From: SCUB01 sp041918675
GTDB lineage: Bacteria > Pseudomonadota > Alphaproteobacteria > Rhizobiales > Xanthobacteraceae
Assembly: GCA_041918675.1 (NCBI GenBank)
Contig: JAYRVF010000001.1
Span: forward strand, 72,719 to 136,718
Direction: 5' to 3'
Length of the DNA: 64,000 nucleotides
Part shown: positions 1-6,829 of the stretch, piece after piece
Position numbering within the stretch: position 1 is the first letter of the stretch
How the letters are laid out: each line of letters begins with the position of its first letter
Translations under genes and position numbers: made by a program
The notes under the pieces: generated by a model
Database searches by the model: none
Told to the model about the DNA's origin: nothing
Seen by the model: the letters and a program-made list of their open reading frames with translations, nothing else

Positions 1-405
1 GTGCTTCTTGATACCTGTGCGGCAATCTGGATCGCGAACGGGGAGCCGATCGCGGACGAAGCCGCCCGATTGCTCGGCGAAATGCATCGAACGGGAGGTG
101 CGGTCTTTGTCTCCCCGATCACGGCCTGGGAGGTCGGACTATTGGTCGCGCGGGGAAGGCTGAACCTGATGATGCCGCCGGCCCAATGGTTCGATCGCCT
201 GCTCGAAGCGCCCGGGCTTCGGCTGTCCGAAATGCCACCTGAATTGTTGATTGCCTCGTCCTTCCTGCCCGGGTCGCCACCACGCGACCCCGCCGATCGG
301 ATTTTGGCTGCGACGGCGCGGGAATACGGCTATCAACTGGTAACACGCGATGCCACACTGCTCGCTTACGGAGAGCAGGGCCACATTCAATCCCGCATCT
401 GTTGA
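1..405 (+). CDS. PIN-domain (VapC-type) toxin, 5' end cut by window edge
   Basis: The reading frame is open from base 1. The visible first codon GTG probably encodes an internal valine, because VapC proteins normally have one or a few residues before the LLDT motif, so the true start lies outside. It looks like a type II toxin ribonuclease of the PIN fold. The acidic metal-binding residues are visible: Asp4 in LLDTCA, Glu44 in TAWEVG, and the later DPADR (about 96-100) and TRD (about 116) groups. The C-terminal DPADRILAATA motif is typical of the VapC subfamily often annotated as 'type II toxin-antitoxin system VapC family toxin'. The partner antitoxin would lie upstream, outside the window. 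It ends 7 bases before gatB, which may be incidental readthrough context. Confidence 0.85.
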   Translation: MLLDTCAAIWIANGEPIADEAARLLGEMHRTGGAVFVSPITAWEVGLLVARGRLNLMMPPAQWFDRLLEAPGLRLSEMPPELLIASSFLPGSPPRDPADRILAATAREYGYQLVTRDATLLAYGEQGHIQSRIC

Positions 406-412
406 AGATCTC

Positions 413-1897
413 ATGACCGTATCCGTCAAACCGTCCAAGCTCGTAGCCGGCGCGACCGGCGACTGGGAAGTCATCATCGGGATGGAAATCCATGCCCAGG
501 TGATGTCGCGCTCGAAGCTCTTTTCCGGCGCCTCGACCGAATTCGGCGGCGAGCCCAACGCGCACGTCTCGCTGGTCGACGCGGCGATGCCGGGCATGCT
601 CCCGGTCATCAACGAGGAATGCGTGCGCCAGGCGGTCCGCACCGGCCTCGGGCTGAAGGCCCGGATCAACCTGAAATCCGTGTTCGATCGGAAGAACTAT
701 TTCTATCCCGATCTGCCGCCCGGCTATCAGATCAGCCAGTACAAGTCGCCGATCGTCGGCGAGGGCACGGTGATCGTCGATCTTGCCGACGGCGAGAGCA
801 TCATGGTCGGCATCGAGCGGCTACACCTGGAACAGGACGCCGGCAAGTCGCTGCACGACCAGCATCCCTCGATGTCCTTCGTCGACCTCAACCGGGCGGG
901 CGTGGCGCTGATGGAGATCGTCTCCAAGCCCGATTTGCGCTCGGCCGAGGAGGCCAAAGCCTACGTCACCAAGCTGCGCACCATTCTGCGCTATCTCGGC
1001 ACCTGCGACGGCAACATGGAGGAGGGCAGCCTGCGCGCCGACGTCAACGTCTCGGTGCGCCGTCCGGGCGAGCCGCTGGGGACGCGCTGCGAGATCAAGA
1101 ACGTCAACTCCATCCGGTTCATCGGCCAGGCGATCGACCACGAGGCGCGCCGCCAGATCGGCGTTCTCGAGGACGGCGGCGCGATCAAGCAGGAGACGCG
1201 GCTGTTCGACCCGGTCAAGGGCGAGACCCGCTCGATGCGGTCGAAGGAAGAGGCGCACGATTATCGCTATTTCCCCGACCCGGACCTGTTGCCGCTCGAA
1301 TTCGACCAGGCCTATGTCGACGACCTCAAGCGTCACCTGCCGGAATTGCCGGACGAGAAGAAGGCCCGCTTCATCAACGAATTCGGCCTCACGCCCTACG
1401 ACGCCAGCGTGCTGGTGAGCGAGCGGGAGAACGCCGAGTTCTTCGAAAAGGTCCTGGCGCGGCCGGGCGGCGGGCGCCGCGACGGCAAGCTCGCCGCCAA
1501 TTGGGTCATCAACGAGTTGTTCGGCCGCCTGAACAAGGAAGACCACGCGATCGCCGATTCACCCGTTTCCGCCGCCCAGCTCGGCGTCATCATCGACCTG
1601 ATCGCGGAAGGGACCATCTCCGGCAAGATCGCCAAGGAGCTGTTCGAGATCGTCTGGGTCGACGGCGGCGATCCGCGCGCGGTGGTCGAGGCGCGGGGGC
1701 TGAAGCAGGTCACCGACCTCGGCGCGATCGAGAAGGTGGTAGACGACATCATCGCCGCCAATCCCGACAAGGTGGCGCAGGCCAAGGCCAAGCCCACCAT
1801 GATCGGCTGGTTCGTCGGCCAGGCGATGAAGGCGTCCGGCGGCAAGGCCAATCCGCAGGCGGTCAACGATCTCCTGAAGGCGAAGCTCGGTCTCTAA
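413..1897 (+). CDS. gatB: Aspartyl/glutamyl-tRNA amidotransferase subunit B
   Basis: GatB is the kinase/amide-transfer subunit of GatCAB, which converts misacylated Glu-tRNA(Gln) and Asp-tRNA(Asn) to Gln-tRNA and Asn-tRNA in the cytoplasm. The 494-residue product has the GatB hallmark GMEIHAQ near residue 23, HLEQDAGKS near 140, the MEEGSLRADVNVS stretch and RCEIKNVNS. The C-terminal YqeY-like tail ends in NPQAVNDLLKAKL. The ATG at 413 was chosen because it gives the usual family N-terminus, although the frame is open further upstream into the PIN gene. No gatC or gatA lies next to it, so the complex is encoded at split loci, which is common in this group. Confidence 0.97.
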   Translation: MTVSVKPSKLVAGATGDWEVIIGMEIHAQVMSRSKLFSGASTEFGGEPNAHVSLVDAAMPGMLPVINEECVRQAVRTGLGLKARINLKSVFDRKNYFYPDLPPGYQISQYKSPIVGEGTVIVDLADGESIMVGIERLHLEQDAGKSLHDQHPSMSFVDLNRAGVALMEIVSKPDLRSAEEAKAYVTKLRTILRYLGTCDGNMEEGSLRADVNVSVRRPGEPLGTRCEIKNVNSIRFIGQAIDHEARRQIGVLEDGGAIKQETRLFDPVKGETRSMRSKEEAHDYRYFPDPDLLPLEFDQAYVDDLKRHLPELPDEKKARFINEFGLTPYDASVLVSERENAEFFEKVLARPGGGRRDGKLAANWVINELFGRLNKEDHAIADSPVSAAQLGVIIDLIAEGTISGKIAKELFEIVWVDGGDPRAVVEARGLKQVTDLGAIEKVVDDIIAANPDKVAQAKAKPTMIGWFVGQAMKASGGKANPQAVNDLLKAKLGL

Positions 1898-2486
1898 GCG
1901 CGCCGTCCTCCCTCGCTCATGCGCGCCGCGGCGCGATCGCCCCCCCCGTGTCGGGGAGCGCGCGAGGGCGCGATGCGGTCGATCGAAGCGCCGGAATCGG
2001 CGGCGCGACGGCGCGCGCGCATGGTATCGCCACCGACGAATCGAGTTGCGCCGAACGACGCGTGGCAATGGGCGGACGACGACATTTGAACGCCAACGCC
2101 AATTCGGCCGAAAATTTTTTTATTGCCAAAAACACCGACTCAGTGTTGGCGACGCGGCCTTTTCGCGCCCCTCGGGCGTGTGCCGGAGCCCCACGAGCGG
2201 GCGCGTGGAAAGTTTGGTTTGATTCAAGAAAGCGTTGGGGCGCGGCCGCAACTTCGATTCCGTGGATCCGCGCTCGATCTTCGCCGCGGTCTCGCCATCC
2301 GTCGTCAGCGCGCGCGCGCCGCGCCATCGCGAAGACGACGCGCGCGCGTCGGCGCGCCGTCGCATCAACACTTCATTAAGCGGGACAGTGTTTTTTTCGT
2401 TGTGTTGTAGTAATCGAATCCAAGTGCATCTCGATTCGCGAGTGCACTGAAGCGATTACGCCATCTCACAGACTCTGGAGGGCAAC
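1898..2486. other. Gene-free leader region before the histone-like miniprotein
   Basis: About 590 bases without a credible gene. The first half is dominated by CpG-rich low-complexity sequence (runs of CGCG). Two AT-rich pockets stand out, at about 2111-2130 and at 2375-2420, the latter with a T-run (2391-2397). An inverted repeat at 2424-2446 is listed separately. I see no convincing gatB terminator. The AT-rich pocket just before the miniprotein is where I would expect its promoter, but I cannot assign -35/-10 boxes with confidence. Confidence 0.5.
2424..2446 (+). promoter_or_regulatory. Inverted repeat 41 bp upstream of the miniprotein start
   Basis: Arms GTGCA(T)CTCG and CGAGTGCAC pair with a single bulged T around a short AT-containing loop. 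It sits in the likely 5' leader of the lysine-rich miniprotein and could be an operator or an mRNA leader stem. Function is inferred only from position. Confidence 0.35.
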
Positions 2487-2576
2487 ATGGCGAAGAAGGC
2501 TAAGAAGTCGAAGGCTAAGGGCGCTGCCAAGAAGGCCGCGAAGAAGACCCGCAAGGCCGCGAAGAAGAAGAAGTAA
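2487..2576 (+). CDS. 29-residue lysine/alanine-rich histone-H1-like miniprotein
   Basis: An ATG at 2487 lies five bases after a good ribosome binding site (CTGGAGG, 2475-2481) and opens a frame of 29 codons ending at TAA 2574-2576. The product contains only M, A, K, S, G, T and R. It is built from short AKKA/KKAAKK units resembling the C-terminal tails of bacterial histone-H1-like proteins. Seventeen residues are lysine or arginine, so it would bind nucleic acid non-specifically, presumably at the nucleoid. Codons are biased to AAG/GCC as in highly expressed local genes, and there is no sign of frameshift. It stands alone with about 600 bases of gene-free DNA before it and about 1 kb after. 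Short H1-like proteins occur in rhizobial genomes, so the family link is plausible, but the exact function is not known to me. Confidence 0.72.
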   Translation: MAKKAKKSKAKGAAKKAAKKTRKAAKKKK

Positions 2577-2930
2577 GAGTTCGGTTCACGAGAGTGCCGT
2601 TCGTTCCCGCCTGACGGATCGTTGCGGGTGGAGGAACGGAAGGCAGCGTCACTTGGACCTTCCCTCGATATCCGCTCTCGCGGACGGGACGGGAGGGCCC
2701 ACGAGACGGCAGAGGGTGTCGGCGAGACTTCAGGCGAATCTGCCGGCCAGCGCGCTACTTCCGCGATCACTCGCGGCAAGACCAGCGAACGGCCATGAGG
2801 CGTGAGGCAACTGATCCTCGCCAGTGCTGGACTTCGATCCGCGCTTCACCGCTTGGCTTCATCAGCCGCGGGAGGTTTCGAGCCCGAAGTGATCGCCGAC
2901 GCCCTCTCTTTTCCTAGGCGTGGTGTATGA

Positions 2931-2991
2931 CGCCCGTTGCCCACCTCGCGACCCAGTGTCGCGAACGCGAGGCAGGCGGGCGTTTTCTTTT
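2931..2991 (+). terminator. Long hairpin followed by a T-run (terminator or small-RNA 3' end)
   Basis: Outer arms CGCCCG (2931-2936) and CGGGCG (2977-2982) and inner perfect arms CCTCGCG (2944-2950) and CGCGAGG (2966-2972) form an imperfect long stem. It is followed directly by TTTTCTTTT at 2983-2991. This is the layout of an intrinsic terminator on the plus strand. The nearest plus-strand gene is the miniprotein 355 bases upstream, so the element may end a long 3' UTR or an independent small RNA. Confidence 0.6.
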
Positions 2992-3512
2992 GACTGGGTT
3001 CCGGCCGGACGCACGGTTCTGGCTTCCGGTCGTCGGGTTTCCGTCACTCTCGCCGTCACTCTCTCCGGTCCGCGCTCTTGGTGGCGATGGATGGGTCGCG
3101 ATCCCGGCGCCGCGATGTCCGGCGCGATGCCTTGCACGATGCATCGAGCGATGACGCTCGATCGGCGCGGCCGCCGCGCGGCGGCCCGCATTGGACATCC
3201 TGCCGAATACATCATGCGTTGAGCGGCACCGGCCGCGCGCCGGATGACGGCGGCTTTTTCGCACGCCTCCTCGGTCGAGCCGGAAGGCGCGGTTGGCGCC
3301 GCGCCGGTCGTCGCGGGAAGCACGGGGGCCTGGTGGCCCGGTCGGCTCTTCGCCGATGGTTATCGGTTCGCCAAACGGGAAAGTGAATCAAATTCCGCGC
3401 GAGCCAAGAAACCCCCGAAAACCGGGCATTTTATCGATTGTTGACGGCTTGTTGACGCTGCCGCGTTGAGATTTGATTCATCGCGAAGCTTAAACTGCCA
3501 TTCAAATCCGAC

Positions 3513-3527
3513 GGGTCATGATGACCC
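3513..3527. promoter_or_regulatory. 15-bp palindrome upstream of the Sel1 gene
   Basis: GGGTCAT-G-ATGACCC is a perfect 7+1+7 palindrome, the form expected of a binding site for a dimeric regulator. It lies 109 bases before the Sel1-protein start and 7 bases before a second palindrome. It could be an operator, but the cognate regulator cannot be named. Confidence 0.4.
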
Positions 3528-3533
3528 CATCAA

Positions 3534-3551
3534 GGCCGGAACATACCGGCC
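3534..3551. promoter_or_regulatory. Second inverted repeat upstream of the Sel1 gene
   Basis: Arms GGCCGG and CCGGCC enclose the loop AACATA. It is adjacent to the palindrome at 3513-3527. It may form a short stem in the 5' leader of the Sel1 gene, and no T-run follows, so it is not a terminator. Confidence 0.35.
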
Positions 3552-3635
3552 AGGGGACGGTGTGAAGAGCAAGAAGAAACGGTGTCGCGCGGATGTGGAC
3601 GGGAGCCGCGCTCGGATCTGAAAAGGGGATGCGTG

Positions 3636-3905
3636 ATGTCACGAATTGAGTTCATCGACACGGCGGCGGCCACGCCCGTGGCGCGGGACATGAGCGCGGA
3701 CGCGCTCTACGGTCTCGGCATGATGTACGCGACGGGCGGGACGGTCGGTGTCGACCTGGTCGCCGCGCACAAGTGGTTCAATCTGGCGGCTCGACGCGGC
3801 CGGTACGACGCGCTTGCCGCGCGTCGGGAGATTTCCGAGTTGATGTCGCACGACGAGATCGCGCGCGCCCAGCGCGAGGCCCGCGACTGGTTGAGCCTGC
3901 ACTGA
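3636..3905 (+). CDS. Small Sel1-repeat protein
   Basis: An 89-residue protein carrying one clear Sel1-like repeat: the segment from about residue 23 (ALYGLGMMYATGG) to residue 55 (AHKWFNLAARRG) has the spaced Ala/Gly/Tyr pattern of these alpha/alpha solenoid units. A C-terminal amphipathic helix follows (about 62-87). Sel1 repeats mediate protein-protein contacts. Single-repeat proteins of this size in rhizobia are usually uncharacterised. The ATG at 3636 was chosen because an AAGGGG ribosome binding site precedes it and the repeat starts soon after; a longer frame from 3582 lacks such support. There is no signal peptide, so it is probably cytoplasmic. Two palindromes upstream suggest regulated expression. 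The specific role is unknown. Confidence 0.75.
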   Translation: MSRIEFIDTAAATPVARDMSADALYGLGMMYATGGTVGVDLVAAHKWFNLAARRGRYDALAARREISELMSHDEIARAQREARDWLSLH

Positions 3906-4200
3906 CTGGTTCGCCGGCCGAGGCGCCGGTCGGGTAAGCGGGCTTGAAGCGCCGGCCGAGGCGCCGTCGACCCCGGTCGCCGGGATACCCTCCCGCCGCC
4001 AAGCGGGCGGGTCGCCGGGCACGAAAGTCGCCGGCGGCAATCAACAACATGGCATGAACGCGGGCAGGGCGCCGAAATCCGGCTGATCGGCCCGCCGTCG
4101 CGTCCGCCAGCCGTCTCCGGACCGCCCCCGGTTCGGCCGCGCGGCGGGCGCAATCGTGCGCTTGCAGGAGCGCACCGCCTCGGGCATATGCTTCGGCGAC

Positions 4201-4293
4201 GGAGACGTGGCCGAGTGGCTGAAGGCGGCGGTTTGCTAAACCGTTATACGCTCTCAAGGCGTATCGAGGGTTCGAATCCCTCCGTCTCCGCCA
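4201..4293 (+). tRNA. tRNA-Ser (anticodon GCT)
   Basis: Acceptor arms GGAGACG (4201-4207) and CGTCTCC (4283-4289) pair perfectly, followed by discriminator G and an encoded CCA (4291-4293). The anticodon stem-loop GCGGT-TTGCTAA-ACCGT gives anticodon GCT, reading AGC/AGU serine codons. The long variable arm (about TATACGCTCTCAAGGCGTA) is the class II feature of tRNA-Ser. The T arm contains GGTTCGAATCC. The gene lies directly upstream of the surface-glycan islet. Confidence 0.97.
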
Positions 4294-4443
4294 GCTAGGT
4301 TCATTTCAGCGGGAAGTGGACGGCGGAACGCGCTCACGGCAGTTGGCCGGCCCGAGGCCTGTCCGGTGCGCAAGGGTCCTTTCCAAGTGCCGGATCCGGG
4401 CGCATGGTCCGATCGGCGGCGCTGGCGGCGGGCGAAGGTCTAG

Positions 4444-5358
4444 ATGGTCTACATGAAGGACGACACCTCGCTGCGGCGGGCCATTCTCGGCGCGTTCAAT
4501 CGCTGGCGCCGCGAGGCGCGCCGCCGGGTACTCGAGGTGGTTCTCTTCTCCACCCGCTCTTTTCACGAAGCGATCTTCAACGTCCTGGCGCGGCGCGGAC
4601 ACCTCATCTATTGCGACAATCCCGGCGGCAAGTTCTTCGTCGACCCGTCGGACCGCGCCATCGGCGGCCATCTGATCTGGAAGGGTGATTTCCAGCTCGC
4701 CGAGTTCGAGCAGGCGGTCGGCCTGCTCCGCGACCGCGGCGGGGATCGCGCCGACGACCTCGCGCGCAAGATATTCATCGATGTCGGCGCCAATATCGGC
4801 ACGCAGACGGTCTATGCGCTCAATCACGGCTGGTTCGCGCGCGCGATCAGCTTCGAGCCCGAGCCGCGCAATCGTCGGCTGCTGAATCTCAACATCGCCG
4901 CCAATCATTTGGACGACCGGGTGACCGTGTTCGGCGCGGCGGCGGGCGCGGCCGCCGGAAGCGCGGCGCTGCATCTGCATCCGCGCAACAAGGGCGCGCA
5001 TTCGATCGCGATCATTCCCACGCACGACTCGAGCGAAACGGTCGAGGTCGAGGTGAAGGCGCTGGGCGAGACGCTCGCCGGCCTGGGCCTGTCGGCGGGC
5101 GACGTCGGGCTGATCTGGATCGACGCGGAGGGCGCCGAGCCCGATGTCGTCGATGGGATGGTGGACCTCCTCGGCCGCGTTCCCCTCGTGCTCGAATATA
5201 CGCCGGATCGCTATGACGCGGAGCGCCGCGCGCGTTTGGCCCGCCATCTCAAGGAAAACTACAAGGCGTTCCACCGGCTCGGGTCGGCCGACGCCCGATC
5301 CGAACCGATCGCGGCGCTGGATTCGATCGCCGGCCGAACCGATATCCTGGTACTCTGA
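4444..5358 (+). CDS. FkbM-family SAM-dependent methyltransferase
   Basis: A 304-residue protein with the class I methyltransferase fold. The SAM-binding glycine loop is FIDVGANIGT at residues 111-120, the second acidic motif SFEPEP is at 136-141, and the FkbM signature IWIDAEGAE is at 224-232. FkbM enzymes methylate hydroxyl groups, often on sugars of surface polysaccharides or secondary metabolites. The N-terminal 100 residues are a helical extension with no signal peptide. The ATG at 4444 has GAAGG upstream; an ATG at 4453 is an alternative. The neighbours (glycosyltransferase, sulfotransferase) suggest that it decorates a cell-surface glycan. It begins 150 bases after tRNA-Ser, and its end is 19 bases from the first copy of a 110-bp direct repeat. 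Confidence 0.88.
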   Translation: MVYMKDDTSLRRAILGAFNRWRREARRRVLEVVLFSTRSFHEAIFNVLARRGHLIYCDNPGGKFFVDPSDRAIGGHLIWKGDFQLAEFEQAVGLLRDRGGDRADDLARKIFIDVGANIGTQTVYALNHGWFARAISFEPEPRNRRLLNLNIAANHLDDRVTVFGAAAGAAAGSAALHLHPRNKGAHSIAIIPTHDSSETVEVEVKALGETLAGLGLSAGDVGLIWIDAEGAEPDVVDGMVDLLGRVPLVLEYTPDRYDAERRARLARHLKENYKAFHRLGSADARSEPIAALDSIAGRTDILVL

Positions 5359-5377
5359 CTTCGGTCGCGAACGTCGC

Positions 5378-5487
5378 GCCTACATGCCGAGATAGGCGCG
5401 CCGCACGCGTTCGTCGGCGAGCAGCTCCGCGCCGGTTCCCGACAGCGTGACGCGGCCATTTTCCATGACATAGGCCCGCGCCGCGAG
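5378..5487. repeat. 110-bp direct repeat, copy 1 (duplicate of the livF 3' end)
   Basis: Identical base for base to 8454-8563. Copy 2 is the functional 3' end of livF (minus strand), so this copy is an orphan duplicate of the last 108 bases of livF plus two more. It does not belong to a complete gene. The two copies bracket the glycosyltransferase and sulfotransferase genes, as expected when a segment is inserted with duplication of the target. Confidence 0.97.
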
Positions 5488-5568
5488 GGATCGGCTGGCG
5501 CATCCGGCCCCGCGTCCTCGTCGAGGCTAGCTAGGCGCCTCGCCCATCCGTTCGATATCCAACGACGC

Positions 5569-6429
5569 CTATCTCTCGGGTCGGTCAGCCGCGCGAAGTT
5601 CCGATCCATTTTCTCCATCCGACGGACCGACGGCTACCGTGCCTTCAAGATCGGCAAGCAATTTGATTGGATAGCTCTGCCGCCAATTTAGCTTTTGTAC
5701 GGGAGAGCGAAACACGGCATCGATGATCGCGGGCGTGTCGGCATCGGGCTGCCGGGCGATGAGGAATTGTAGCGCGTGGGATGGAACGGCGGAGAGTTTT
5801 GGGACCTGCGACCAAATCCTACGCGCGTGTGCATCGTTCTCAATTAGTCGGCCAAATAGATAATGAAACCAGAAATATGGGTAAGTGTCGCCGCGCGCGC
5901 CACCTGAAGGGTCCATTTCCCATTGGGGATCGGCAGGTATGACGACTCCACCGTTTAAGTCCGTCCGCAGCGTTCTCTTCTTCGACCAATAGGCGACGAT
6001 TTCGTTCCACCAGCGCCGCATAATCGAATGACCACGTGTAGCGGCAATGAACCATGATGCGATTGGTCGATCCGGACCTGGTCTCTCAAACGCGAAGAAT
6101 CCTTGGCCTGAATGTCGTCCAAGCCATTGATGCAGTGGAATCGTGGGGAAAGCCGTCGCATCCACCCAGATTCCTCCATTATCACGCAGCAAACGGGCGC
6201 GAAGAATGTCGGAAAGCGCCTGGGCGGAAATATCTTCAATTTTGATTGGAAAATCATGCAGCAGGTTCACCGCATCCCCCCAGTCGAGCACGCGCAGCTC
6301 AAGATCAGGGTTCAATTTCCGCCAACGCGCGAAAGAAGTCCGTACGATTGAGGGAGCATGGAGTTGTCCCTGCAACCATAATGTCCAGATCACGGGAGGG
6401 ATCGCCGCAAGAGACATCCGGGCATTCAT
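5569..6429 (-). CDS. Capsular-polysaccharide-type glycosyltransferase (Caps_synth-like)
   Basis: Taking the ATG at 6429 gives 286 residues. The start IPPVIWTLWLQG (10-21), the NPDLELRVLDW segment (40-50) and DILRARLLRDNGGIWVDAT (74-92) match the pattern of capsular polysaccharide synthesis glycosyltransferases of the GT-A fold. WVDAT supplies the aspartate that normally binds the nucleotide-sugar metal. The frame is open upstream to a TTG at 6645, adding 72 residues that do not resemble the family, so I prefer the shorter form. Base composition is clearly lower in GC than the surroundings; for example 5641-5700 has 27 G+C in 60. This suggests recent acquisition. It is divergent from the sulfotransferase gene and lies inside the direct-repeat bracket. 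The acceptor glycan is unknown. Confidence 0.8.
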   Translation of the reverse strand: MNARMSLAAIPPVIWTLWLQGQLHAPSIVRTSFARWRKLNPDLELRVLDWGDAVNLLHDFPIKIEDISAQALSDILRARLLRDNGGIWVDATAFPTIPLHQWLGRHSGQGFFAFERPGPDRPIASWFIAATRGHSIMRRWWNEIVAYWSKKRTLRTDLNGGVVIPADPQWEMDPSGGARGDTYPYFWFHYLFGRLIENDAHARRIWSQVPKLSAVPSHALQFLIARQPDADTPAIIDAVFRSPVQKLNWRQSYPIKLLADLEGTVAVGPSDGENGSELRAADRPER

Positions 6430-6829
6430 TGGTGAACCGACAGGGGTTCGATCGGAGGGCGCCCATTGGGGTACATCTGTGCTCGAAATCCTCCCCTTTG
6501 AATCATGACCGCGCGCCAATTGGTCAGTGTGAATGAATGCTCGCGATCGCGCAACACAACCAAGACCAATCTCCCGATCACCGATGCCGGTGTATTTCAT
6601 CATTGTTGCCGCGCTAAGCGTCCGATTTCTTTCGGGCGTCGTCAAGGAACGGGAATTGGCGCGTTCATTCTGTCTCGAAACGAGCGCGTCCAGGCGTCCT
6701 CAGACCCGGGTTTGGAGCAGCCGACCGGAAGCTCGCGGCCAGTGTTGAAAACGTGGCGCGAAAGCCATATTGGAGATCATTGGGTTTGCGTTTCGATTGA
6801 AACAACAGCGCTTACGGGCAATTTGGTGG
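6430..6829. other. Divergent intergenic region inside the islet
   Basis: About 400 bases between the start of the glycosyltransferase (minus) and the sulfotransferase (plus). Composition is AT-richer than the genome average. It must hold both promoters, but I cannot pick convincing boxes. Alternative upstream starts for both genes fall inside it (TTG 6645 minus, TTG 6770 plus). Confidence 0.45.

Larger units (their letters stand above)
2577..3635. other. Gene desert of about 1 kb with structured-RNA-like elements
   Basis: No open frame here looks coding; the long frames have arginine-rich, shadow-like composition. It contains a strong terminator-like hairpin (2931-2991), an AT-rich stretch at about 3380-3500, and two palindromes just before the Sel1 gene (3513-3551). 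A small RNA ending at the hairpin is possible. I could not match 6S RNA, tmRNA, SRP RNA or RNase P signatures. Confidence 0.5.

Noticed and set aside
2456..2779. Minus-strand frame of about 107 residues across the lysine-rich miniprotein
   Set aside because: It is the complement of the AAG-rich miniprotein (giving poly-Phe) with no ribosome binding site; the plus frame has better signals.
2862..3323. Long minus-strand frame in the gene desert
   Set aside because: Arg/Ala/Pro-rich composition with no recognisable motif, typical of chance open frames in GC-rich DNA.
5259..5618. Minus-strand frame sharing sequence with another at 8251-8547
   Set aside because: The shared part is the out-of-frame reading of the 110-bp repeat, not a duplicated gene.
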